Assembly (NCBI GenBank): GCA_964611185.1 | Contig: CAZSXE010000053.1 | Span: 1-7,487 of the forward strand | DNA: 7,487 bases | Reading direction: 5' to 3' | DNA from: CAAGNP01 sp964611185 | Lineage (GTDB): Bacteria; Bacteroidota; Bacteroidia; Bacteroidales; UBA932 | In this document: piece by piece, positions 1 to 7,264 of the stretch | Position numbering within the stretch: position 1 is the stretch's first letter | Layout of the letters: every line of letters begins with the position of its first letter | The notes under the pieces: model-generated | What the model saw: the letters and a program-made list of their open reading frames with translations, nothing else | Databases searched by the model: none | What the model was told of the DNA's origin: nothing | Translations under genes and position numbers: made by a program

Positions 1-18
1 CGACTGCGATAATTATTG

Positions 19-54
19 AAAAGCCGCTCTACTTAATGCAGGGCGGCTTTTTTA
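19..54. terminator. Bidirectional rho-independent terminator
   Basis: A GC-rich hairpin: AAAAGCCGCTCT (19-30) pairs with AGGGCGGCTTTT (40-51), with one G-T wobble, around a 9-nt loop (31-39). Read on the plus strand it is followed by a run of seven T (48-54). Read on the minus strand the stem ends in four T and then an AT-rich stretch. It starts 8 nt past the stop codon of the leftmost sulfatase, so it probably ends the sulfatase/hexosaminidase transcript. The longer T-run on the plus strand suggests it may also stop a convergent gene entering from the left, outside the window (inference). Confidence 0.8.
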
Positions 55-62
55 TTAAAATA

Positions 63-1568
63 TTATTTGGAATATTTTTCACACATTCTCGCCCCCATAT
101 CTTTCAGTTCCATATTCATCTTTGAAATCATCTTTCTACAAATTTTACTATTAACTGATGATATATCTGTACTTTCCTGAGGATCATTTACCAAATCGTA
201 TAGTTCCGCCACAGGCCCATTTTCAGAACCGGGGTTATAGTTATAAATCAGTTTCCACTTTCCGTCACGATACGCCGTAAAATAGGAGTTGTTATGTTCA
301 TGGGGAAAGTGCATCAAAAACGAATTATCTCGCCCTCTATCGATGGAGCCGGTAAATTGTCTGCGAAGCGAAAAACCATCTACTATGTGACCTTGGGGAT
401 TAGAAGCACCTGCCAACTCCAAAATTGTAGGAAATATATCATTCACTGTCCCCGGTTGTGTCTGAATACCACCTCTTTTCACCTTCCACTTTTTTTGAAG
501 AGACGAATCATCTGACAGGTCTGCCCATGAGGCAATAAATGGAACTCTCATACCACCTTCCCACCTTGTTCCCTTTTTTCCACGAAGAGGGGCAGAAGAT
601 GCAATGGAATCCATTGGACCAATGGGGGCATCGGAACCATTGTCTCCCATAAAAATAATAAAAGTATTCTCTGCTATCCCCTTATCGCGAAGATAATCCA
701 TAATATCACCCAGAGATTTATCCATACCCTCTATTAAAGTAGCAAAAGCCTCTTCATTGGATCTATTGTCGCCATACACAGAGGGAAATTTTTTATTTTT
801 ATAATTCTCAGCAAATCTATCATCGCTCATTAGCGGAGAGTGGACAGCGTAATGCGCCATATAAAGAAAAAATGGCTTATTATCCGTTAGTGCCTTATCC
901 ATCTCCTTTTCAGCCTCCATTGTCAGGGCATCAGTTAGAAAGGTGTGGGTACCATGATACTCTTCCAAATCGGGAATTGCCCTCTCTTTCTGGCCATTGA
1001 TATTACCATAACCATCTTCTCCATAATAACTTCCGGGATGGCCAATGGAACACCCCCCAATATTTACATCGAAGCCAATGTTTTGAGGAAATTCTCCTTC
1101 ACTGCCAAATGGACCGAAATGTGCCTTACCCACATGAATTGTCCTATAACCGGCCTCACGCAACACTGACGGCAATGTAATATCAGAAGATTTTATCCCT
1201 TGCCAGTTCCAATCACTTGGTCCATAAGGGGTGCGATTGTCAGACTCGGAATATATCCAGTTAGTCGTGCCGTGCCTGGCCGCATTCTGACCTGTCATAA
1301 GGGATACCCTCGAAGGAGAGCTTACACTCTGAGCATAAAAGGTGGTGAATCTTATCCCTTGATCAGCTAACCTTTCCATATTAGGAGTCCTGTACCATTC
1401 GTTTAAAGGATACCTAAAAGGAACTCCGCTCTCGTCTGTTATGAAAGGTACCGATGTATCCATCAGCCCCATGTCATCCACTAAAAAAAGGATGATATTA
1501 GGATGATCACTTTGTGCCACACTCGGAATTGCCGCCAATAATCCCAAACCAGTAAATAATTTTTTCAT
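63..1568 (-). CDS. Sulfatase A: secreted S1-family sulfatase, S1_16-like (possible 4-O-sulfo-Gal/GalNAc sulfatase)
   Basis: This 501-residue exported S1 (alkaline-phosphatase fold) sulfatase hydrolyses sulfate esters, probably on sugars. Residues 1-18 are a type I signal peptide (basic MKK, hydrophobic core, SVA cleavage site before Q19), with no lipobox, so the enzyme is probably periplasmic. Metal ligands are D31, D32, D309 and N310. The active-site motif is S83-S-P-S-R87, with Ser83 the residue converted to formylglycine. Other expected site residues are K148 and H150 (GKAH), H243 and the LRGKKG loop near 328-333. The block 'MDTSVPF', 'TPNMERLA', 'NAARH' and 'GFDVNI' resembles S1_16, whose characterised Bacteroides members remove 4-O-sulfate from Gal/GalNAc; this assignment is from memory and tentative. 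I chose the ATG at 1568: an in-frame TTG at 1592 would add eight residues before the signal peptide. The start is 26 nt after the GH20 stop, and a terminator follows the gene. Confidence 0.93.
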   Translation of the reverse strand: MKKLFTGLGLLAAIPSVAQSDHPNIILFLVDDMGLMDTSVPFITDESGVPFRYPLNEWYRTPNMERLADQGIRFTTFYAQSVSSPSRVSLMTGQNAARHGTTNWIYSESDNRTPYGPSDWNWQGIKSSDITLPSVLREAGYRTIHVGKAHFGPFGSEGEFPQNIGFDVNIGGCSIGHPGSYYGEDGYGNINGQKERAIPDLEEYHGTHTFLTDALTMEAEKEMDKALTDNKPFFLYMAHYAVHSPLMSDDRFAENYKNKKFPSVYGDNRSNEEAFATLIEGMDKSLGDIMDYLRDKGIAENTFIIFMGDNGSDAPIGPMDSIASSAPLRGKKGTRWEGGMRVPFIASWADLSDDSSLQKKWKVKRGGIQTQPGTVNDIFPTILELAGASNPQGHIVDGFSLRRQFTGSIDRGRDNSFLMHFPHEHNNSYFTAYRDGKWKLIYNYNPGSENGPVAELYDLVNDPQESTDISSVNSKICRKMISKMNMELKDMGARMCEKYSK

Positions 1569-1594
1569 AATGATTAGTTTAAGATGTACCAAAC

Positions 1595-4098
1595 CTACTT
1601 CGTTCGATATAACATATCGCCACTAACAGGCTTGAAATCAGGAGTTTCCACTTCGCGATAAAGAACGCTTCCGTCATCCCAGTTAGAGGGCCATCCACCA
1701 ATGATGTGCCCAAGGAAAATAACTTTGATAGAGTGACAGCCTCCGGCCAATGCTGCCGATGCATCGTTTCGAGAGTATCTCTTTACTTCGTTATTATTAT
1801 CGATTAGTAACTTTCCATCAATCCACACTTCATTGTTGTTAGACGAGAAGTAATAGACTCCATCCTCGGGAATATTAATAAAGCCTTCGGCAATGGCAGC
1901 ATACTGCTTAGGATCACGAGTCTGCTCAGTAAAATTAATCTGCCCCCTGATGGTTTCAATGGAACTGATTTTCGATTCGTTCCAAACTCTCTGTTGAAGA
2001 TTAAGCTGATCTGAATTTAAAAACATTCCTTCAGTGGTTTTCATCACTAATCCCGATTCAAGCTCTGCAATATTGTGCGTAGCAGGTGCCAAATTCTGCT
2101 TTTCCACTCTAATTGTACGAACAGTAGAAGTCCTGCCTGAAGGCAATACGGAACATATTTTCAGGGTAGTAGTCTGGGTAAATGTAAGAGGCTTTACATA
2201 CTCGGAAGATTCTGCATTGGGTGTAGAACCATTTACGGTATAGACTATCTTGATCGGACGGGAAGTGGTAAATTCAAGCACTGCCTTATCGGTAAATGCG
2301 ACCATATTACAAGAACCGCCGGGCTGTTCGGGTAGAGGAAGATGGTAATTTATATCATAAGCATCCATACGAACATAAGCATTATTTAGTCTGCGACAGA
2401 AATCCTCATAATTTTTATTTTCAAGATTGCTCCAAGTGGCCTCAGCAATAGCCAGCACACTGGGATATGCATGATATTCGTATAATTTGGGTGAATAGAG
2501 ATACTCTCCCCAGAGATTTACCTGAGCACCTTTAATAAATGACTCCTTTCCCATCTTTACCAAAGTATCCGGAACGGGATTATATGAATAAGTTTGATCT
2601 AAAAAAGACTCTCCTCCGATAGCTACAGGCTCTACTTTAGGATCACCATGATAGAAATTAATATAAAGTCCGTTGCTTGCAGGAGTCATTATCACATCGT
2701 GATTCATAAGGGCTGAGGCAATTCCACCATATTCACCTCTCCAAGACATTACCGTAGCTGAAGGGGCCAATCCTCCTTCGAGAATTTCATCCCATCCTAT
2801 GATTTTCTTTCCGTATTTGGCTAAAACTCCTTCAATTCTTCCAATAACATAACTTTGAAGTTTCTCCTCAGCCGTATGCTTTTTATCAGCTTTCAATCCG
2901 AGACTTTTAATGCGAGCCTGACAAGCAGGGCAATTTTCCCATTTTGCCTTAGGACATTCATCTCCCCCTATATGATAATATTCACTTGGGAAAATTTCCA
3001 CCATCTCCTTAATTACATCCTCCAAGAATATAAACATATCCTCTTTGCCAGGGCACATTACCGTCTCTTCAACACCCCATATAATACGAGGAGTCGTCTT
3101 TTCATTATTACAAGAGAGATGAGAATAAGCAGCGATAGCAGCTAATTCGTGTCCCGGTATCTCCAATTCAGGTATTACATTAACTTGTCTCTGCGCTGCA
3201 TAAGCAACTATATCCCTCAATTCTTCTTGAGTGTAGAATCCTCCATATTTATTACCCTCACCCTCGATACGAAAAGCACCGGCTTCAGTCAATTCAGGAT
3301 ATTTTTTAATTTCTATTCTCCACCCTTGATCCTCTGTAAGATGAAGATGAAGATTGTTAATCTTAAACATAGAAATAATATCGATATGCTTCTTTNNNNN
3401 NNNNNNNNNNNNNNNNNNNNNNNNNNNNNNNNNNNNNNNNNNNNNNNNNNNNNNNNNNNNNNNNNNNNNNNNNNNNNNNNNNNNNNNNNNNNNNNATGAA
3501 GATGAAGATTGTTAATCTTAAACATAGAAATAATATCGATATGCTTCTTTACATCCTCTGCGGGGATAAAATGGCGACATACATCAAGCATAAATCCTCT
3601 ATATTCAAAGCGTGGAGCATCTTTAATTGAAATTTCCGGAGCTGACCACTCAATACCTCGCATTAATTTGCCACTCTCTATTTCCGCAGGAAGAAGCTGC
3701 ATAAAAGAAGTCATACCGTAAAAGAAACCTGCACCGGAAGAGGCTTCAATTTCTACTTTATTATTATCCACTTCAAGTTCATACTCCTCTGCTTTCAAAT
3801 CAGTATTGAGATCAAATTCGATACATTTGCCCTCATATTTACCATTAACCACCTTTAAATTATAGCCTGTAGAAAGTTTAATCTTTGAAGCAAAGAAATC
3901 AGCTACTTTAATGGCTTCAGGATCTGTGGCGCAAAAAACAACATCTTTAGTAAGAGTAAATCTCCCCCCTTCCTCAGATAGAGTCATATTTGCTGGAACG
4001 GGAATAATATTAATTCCCTGGTTATAAGATTTGGGCGCAGTTGTGCAGCTGTTCACAATTATAGCCGCCGAAAAAATCAATGTTAAAATTTTTTTCAT
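1595..4098 (-). CDS. GH20 beta-N-acetylhexosaminidase lipoprotein (intact gene interrupted by an assembly gap)
   Basis: This exo-enzyme releases terminal beta-GlcNAc/GalNAc by substrate-assisted catalysis. As printed, the frame breaks at the N-run, but merging the two copies of the flanking 55 bp gives 2349 nt, or 782 residues plus stop. Residues 1-18 are a lipoprotein signal (VNSC, Cys18). The N-terminal GH20b-type domain spans about 28-160 and the catalytic barrel about 163-515. Visible site residues are R167 in the FEYRGFMLD motif, H265 in PGHE, the catalytic pair D328-E329 in HIGGDE, W384-D385-E386, W401 and W478-G-E480. Residues about 560-613 look like an Fn3-associated/chitobiase-C-like domain (YTVNGSTP). 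Residues about 630-780 look like a PA14-type, possibly sugar-binding domain (VYYFSSNNNEVWIDGK). The start ATG lies 57 nt after the preceding sulfatase stop, behind a candidate promoter. It is co-directional with three sulfatases, suggesting it trims desulfated glycans. The exact linkage cannot be read from sequence. Confidence 0.93.
3341..3395. repeat. Left copy of 55-bp contig-end overlap
   Basis: These 55 bases are identical, base for base, to 3496-3550 on the other side of the N-run. On the minus strand they encode GH20 residues K184 to H201, running straight into LTEDQGW. A GH20 has this segment once, so this is the same piece of DNA at the end of two contigs, not a biological duplication. 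Confidence 0.95.
3396..3495. other. Scaffold gap: exactly 100 N
   Basis: A run of exactly 100 N, the conventional placeholder for a gap of unknown size. Because the flanks are an identical 55-bp overlap and the protein reads through correctly once they are merged, the real gap is most likely zero. The surplus is 155 bases (100 N plus one 55-bp copy). This is two more than a multiple of three, which is why the GH20 frame seems to shift here. Coding predicted across the N-run from either side (for example a tail at 3313-3395 in the frame of the upstream half) is spurious. Confidence 0.97.
3496..3550. repeat. Right copy of 55-bp contig-end overlap
   Basis: Identical to 3341-3395. On the minus strand it ends the upstream part of the GH20 gene (residues K184 to H201), following directly on EDV and the GH20 N-terminal domain. 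A length of 55 is a common k-mer size in de Bruijn assemblers, which would leave exactly such an overlap between contigs. Confidence 0.95.
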
Positions 4099-4133
4099 AT
4101 TAATAGTGTTAGTTATAATTTCTTAATAATTAT

Positions 4134-4141
4134 CAAATATA
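4134..4141 (-). promoter_or_regulatory. Candidate Bacteroidota -7 promoter element (TATATTTG) before GH20
   Basis: The minus strand reads TATATTTG, an exact match to the Bacteroides -7 consensus TAnnTTTG, in the 57-nt AT-rich spacer between sulfatase B and the GH20 gene, 35 nt before the GH20 ATG. The upstream partner is weak: the nearest TTG is only about 15 nt upstream, shorter than the usual 19-21. It may be an internal promoter allowing extra expression of the GH20 gene and sulfatase A, or chance in AT-rich DNA. Confidence 0.4.
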
Positions 4142-4155
4142 CGCTTATTTCTGTT

Positions 4156-5715
4156 TCAATACTTCAGATTGTAAGAATTTCCCTTTTCTAATTCATTATT
4201 AAGGAGCTTTTTTAATCGTTTTATGATTTCAGGATGGTGCTTGGCAACATTTATTTTTTCACCATGGTCATAGCTCAAATCATATAATTTATCCACAGGT
4301 GTATTTCCATATTCTGTATTAGTCAACTCACCGTAACGGGGGCCATTGCTGGCAGGGATGAATTTCCAATTTCTATAAAGGATGGAAATCACTGAACCTG
4401 TCTGCTCAATTATATATTCCCTTCCCTTTTTATCCCTACCGGTAAAAGTGCTTATGGCATTGCGACTGTCTATATCAGCATCACTTGGTATCATTCCTCC
4501 TATTAGGGCTCCAACAGTGGACATATAGTCTATCTGACTTACGGGAGCATCACTTTTTTGCCCATTTTTTATGGCGGCAGGCCATCTGATTATCATCGGA
4601 ACGCGAGTTCCTGCCTCGAATGAGCTGTATTTACCTCCTCTATAAAGTCCCATCGGATTATGATCTCCAAGTAGTTGAACTGCTTTATCCGCATAACCGT
4701 CATCTATTACAGGACCGTTATCGCTTGTTAAAAGCACAATAGTATTATCAGCAATTCCGAGTTCCACTAATTTATCCATGACGGCTCCCACGCTGTAATC
4801 AAATTCTAAAATAGCATCTCCTCTAACTCCCAAACCACTTTTACCCACGAATCTCTCATTAGGAACTCTCGGAACATGAATATCATTTGTTCCAAAATAT
4901 AAAAAGAATGGCTTGTCTCTATTTAATTCAATAAAATTAAGAGCTTTATTTGTGATTTTATCGGCAATATCTTCATCTCTCCAAAGTGCCTTCCCTCCCC
5001 CCTTCATAAATCCAATTCTCGAAATACCATTGACGATGGACATATCGTGACCATGATTCGGAGAAGGACGAAGTTTGGTCAAAAGTTCAGGATTATCTTT
5101 TCCTGTAGGTTCACCGGGAAAATTTTTGTTATAGCTAACATATATAGGAGATAGAGAGTCCCAATTATCTACTCTGCCGTTTTCTATAAACACACAAGGC
5201 ACTCTATCGCCGGTAGCTGCCATAATATACGAATAATCGAAACCAATATTTGAAAGATTGGGCGATATTAGCCCGTTCCACTCCTGCTTGGCATACTCTC
5301 CGAGTCCGAGATGCCATTTTCCAATCGCACCGGTAGCATATCCCGCACTCTTTGCCACATCTGCAAAAGTATATTTATCAGGGTTTATAATCATTCCGGC
5401 ATCCCCTGGAGCGACTTCTGTCCCCCCTTGTCTCCACGGATAAACACCTGTCAACATCCCATATCGAGATGGAGTACTGGTCGATGAAGTCGAATGGGCA
5501 TTGGTAAACAATATACCTTGCTCAGCTAATTTATTGACATTAGGTGTGGGAACAACACCCGAACCATAACACTCCAGATCGCCATATCCAAGATCATCGG
5601 ATAGAATAATGATTACATTAGGCTTTTGAGGCAAATGTTCACTACATCCGGCTGACGGCAATATTACTACTGCAGCCGCAGCAAGAGATGAGAACGAAAT
5701 AATGTTTTTATTCAT
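4156..5715 (-). CDS. Sulfatase B: S1-family sulfatase, probable lipoprotein, S1_15-like (possible 6-O-sulfo-Gal/GalNAc sulfatase)
   Basis: This is a 519-residue exported sulfatase with the full S1 active site. The N-terminus has a hydrophobic core (about 10-20) ending in SAGC with Cys24. The -3 residue is Ser where Leu is usual, so lipidation is probable but not certain. Metal ligands are D40, D41, D332 and N333. The formylglycine motif is S80-T-P-S-R84. Other site residues are K133 and H135 (GKWH), H280 in NDIH and K362 in YRGGKYSSFEAGTRVP. The conserved stretch GFDYSYIMAATGDRVPC (158-174), the HGHD motif at 221-224 and SIVNGISRIGFMKGG (226-240) recall S1_15, a subfamily with characterised 6-O-sulfo Gal/GalNAc sulfatases; the match is from memory and tentative. 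The gene starts 7 nt after the stop of sulfatase C (TAG-AAAAAGA-ATG), so the two are very likely co-transcribed and possibly translationally coupled. Length is normal and nothing suggests damage. Confidence 0.93.
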   Translation of the reverse strand: MNKNIISFSSLAAAAVVILPSAGCSEHLPQKPNVIIILSDDLGYGDLECYGSGVVPTPNVNKLAEQGILFTNAHSTSSTSTPSRYGMLTGVYPWRQGGTEVAPGDAGMIINPDKYTFADVAKSAGYATGAIGKWHLGLGEYAKQEWNGLISPNLSNIGFDYSYIMAATGDRVPCVFIENGRVDNWDSLSPIYVSYNKNFPGEPTGKDNPELLTKLRPSPNHGHDMSIVNGISRIGFMKGGGKALWRDEDIADKITNKALNFIELNRDKPFFLYFGTNDIHVPRVPNERFVGKSGLGVRGDAILEFDYSVGAVMDKLVELGIADNTIVLLTSDNGPVIDDGYADKAVQLLGDHNPMGLYRGGKYSSFEAGTRVPMIIRWPAAIKNGQKSDAPVSQIDYMSTVGALIGGMIPSDADIDSRNAISTFTGRDKKGREYIIEQTGSVISILYRNWKFIPASNGPRYGELTNTEYGNTPVDKLYDLSYDHGEKINVAKHHPEIIKRLKKLLNNELEKGNSYNLKY

Positions 5716-5722
5716 TCTTTTT

Positions 5723-7234
5723 CTACATTTTAAATCTTTCTATCTCAGAATCTTCATGGGCTTCCGCCATTTTTTCTCTCATCTTCTTAACTATTTCAGG
5801 GTGTTGTAACGCTACATTATTCTGTTCTCTCGGATCATTATTCAGGTTATATAGTTCCATTACATCATTTCCTTTTCGTATTTTCTGAATATAACCTTTC
5901 CACTCCCCCATCCTTATCGCTTTCGATCCCTCTCCTTCAGGAAATTCAAAATATAGATACTCATGCTCCTTCTGCTTTTTGCCCAACAATGCCGGCAAAT
6001 AACTGATACCGTCTGTTTCAGGCGACTCAACCCCCGCTATTTCACAAAAAGTAGGCATTGCATCCCAAAATGCGCTGATATGATCTGTTTCTGTTCCGGG
6101 CTTAATCTTTCCGGGCCATACCGCTATAAATGGGACACGAATTCCCCCTTCATGCAGTGAGGCTTTTCCCCAACCAGCCTCGCTCTTAAAAGGTTTGGCA
6201 CTATCAAACCATGGAGAATCCGTACCTCCACTGAAAGAAGGTCCATTGTCCGATGTAAAAATAATAAGAGTATTTTCGTACAATCCTTCATCTTTTAGCA
6301 GTTTAACCAGTTCACCCACCTGATCGTCAAAATAACTTATCATCGCGGCATAAGTAGCTCTCGGATAACGACATGGAAAGTATCCACTGTTGCCTAAATA
6401 AGGCTCTTCATCTCCAAATTTTTCTACATATTTATTTACCCATTCCGCAGGTGCCTGAAGAGGTACATGAGGCATCGGATTGGTCCACATCATAAAAAAA
6501 GGTTTTTCCTTATTTTCTTTTACGAATTTAGCAATCTCAGAAAACATTAAATCAGGGGCATAATCTTTTTGAGTGTATTTTGAATAAGAAGATAAGTCCA
6601 TTGGATCTGCACCTTTATCCAACATTGTTCCGGGAGGCAAAAGGCGATTGTTCAAATAGACTCTCTCTTCATTTTTCCATAAAAAAGGTGGAAAATAGGT
6701 ATGAGCCTGCCTTTGGCAATTGTACCCGTAGAAGAAATCGAATCCCATTTTATTGGGGGTTCCTTCAGATCCCGGGTATCCCAATCCCCATTTGCCTATG
6801 CAGGCAGTAAGGTACCCTGCTTTCTGCATCTTTTCAGCCAATGTTACAGTACCTGCCAAAAGCGGTCGTTGGCCTTCCAACCCCGGGTCATTGAGCATCG
6901 CTTCGTGGCTCCATACATCTCCTCTGCTTCCCATCTCATCATTTCCTCTTATGTAAGAGTGCCCTGTATGAATGCCTGTCATCAGAACGCATCTTGAGGG
7001 AGCAGAAACTGCTGTTCCTGAATAATGTTGAGTAAAACGAATGCCATTGGATGCAAGAGCATCAATATTGGGAGTTTCTATTTTCTCCTGACCATAACAG
7101 CCCAACTCCGAATAGCCTAAATCGTCTGCCAAAATATAAATGATATTAGGCTTAGCAAGTTGACCATCAGAACATCCTAATAAAAGAACAGATCCTCCGA
7201 AGAGAACGCCGGAAAGTTTAACACTATATTTCAT
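5723..7234 (-). CDS. Sulfatase C: S1-family sulfatase lipoprotein (arylsulfatase-like, subfamily unresolved)
   Basis: This is a 503-residue S1 sulfatase with a classic lipoprotein signal: hydrophobic core, then L18-L-G-C21. Metal ligands are D37, D38, D329 and N330. The formylglycine motif is S77-A-P-S-R81. H256 (MPHVP) and K357 before ASLHEGGIRVP are in place. The second signature reads GKWG (147-150) instead of GKWH, so the usual histidine is replaced by glycine. Related arylsulfatases with 'HTGHS.IRGN' and 'GFDFFYGYNCQRQAH' blocks seem to share this, so it is probably a subfamily trait and not a lesion. The substrate is not readable from sequence; sugar sulfates are likely given the GH20 and sulfatase neighbours. 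It is the first complete gene of the apparent operon, 27 nt after the nuclease-like gene and 7 nt before sulfatase B. The C-terminus carries the usual LYNLNNDPREQNNVA sulfatase element. Confidence 0.93.
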   Translation of the reverse strand: MKYSVKLSGVLFGGSVLLLGCSDGQLAKPNIIYILADDLGYSELGCYGQEKIETPNIDALASNGIRFTQHYSGTAVSAPSRCVLMTGIHTGHSYIRGNDEMGSRGDVWSHEAMLNDPGLEGQRPLLAGTVTLAEKMQKAGYLTACIGKWGLGYPGSEGTPNKMGFDFFYGYNCQRQAHTYFPPFLWKNEERVYLNNRLLPPGTMLDKGADPMDLSSYSKYTQKDYAPDLMFSEIAKFVKENKEKPFFMMWTNPMPHVPLQAPAEWVNKYVEKFGDEEPYLGNSGYFPCRYPRATYAAMISYFDDQVGELVKLLKDEGLYENTLIIFTSDNGPSFSGGTDSPWFDSAKPFKSEAGWGKASLHEGGIRVPFIAVWPGKIKPGTETDHISAFWDAMPTFCEIAGVESPETDGISYLPALLGKKQKEHEYLYFEFPEGEGSKAIRMGEWKGYIQKIRKGNDVMELYNLNNDPREQNNVALQHPEIVKKMREKMAEAHEDSEIERFKM

Positions 7235-7256
7235 AAAATTTAAGTAATAGAAAATA

Positions 7257-7264
7257 CAAATTTA
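7257..7264 (-). promoter_or_regulatory. Candidate -7 promoter element (TAAATTTG) before sulfatase C
   Basis: The minus strand reads TAAATTTG, which fits TAnnTTTG, overlapping the TAA stop of the nuclease-like gene and ending 22 nt before the sulfatase C ATG. A possible upstream TTG lies about 23 nt away, slightly longer than the usual 19-21. If real, it lets the sulfatase operon be transcribed independently of the mobile-type gene. In such AT-rich DNA a chance match is quite possible. Confidence 0.3.

Noticed and set aside
1569..1592. Longer N-terminus for sulfatase A starting at 1592
   Set aside because: The codon is TTG and would place eight extra residues before a normal MKK signal peptide; the ATG at 1568 is the clear start.
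1579..1764. A 61-codon minus-strand frame overlapping the GH20 3' end
   Set aside because: Out-of-frame overlap with the PA14-like end of GH20, with no signal, start context or family resemblance.
1595..3370. Separate 591-residue GH20 gene starting at the Met codon at 3370
   Set aside because: That Met is internal (residue 192 of the full protein, inside the barrel); a start here would lose the signal peptide, the N-terminal domain and R167. The split comes from the assembly gap.
3313..3395. Hydrophobic C-terminal tail of a truncated GH20 reading past the N-run
   Set aside because: It is the shifted frame of the real GH20 coding sequence, created by the 155 surplus bases; it has no independent support.
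3341..3550. A 55-bp direct repeat as a target-site duplication or mobile element insertion
   Set aside because: The space between copies is exactly 100 N and the protein is perfect when the copies merge; an assembly overlap explains everything.
4115..4133. Inverted repeat ATAATT / AATTAT in the spacer before GH20
   Set aside because: Six A-T pairs only, in AT-rich DNA, with no T-run; too weak for a terminator or a supported operator.
294..6997. Plus-strand open frames of 60-116 codons (for example 2855-3145, 6701-6997)
   Set aside because: They lie antisense inside strongly supported enzyme genes, have no recognisable domains and share no organisation; they are shadows of the minus-strand coding.
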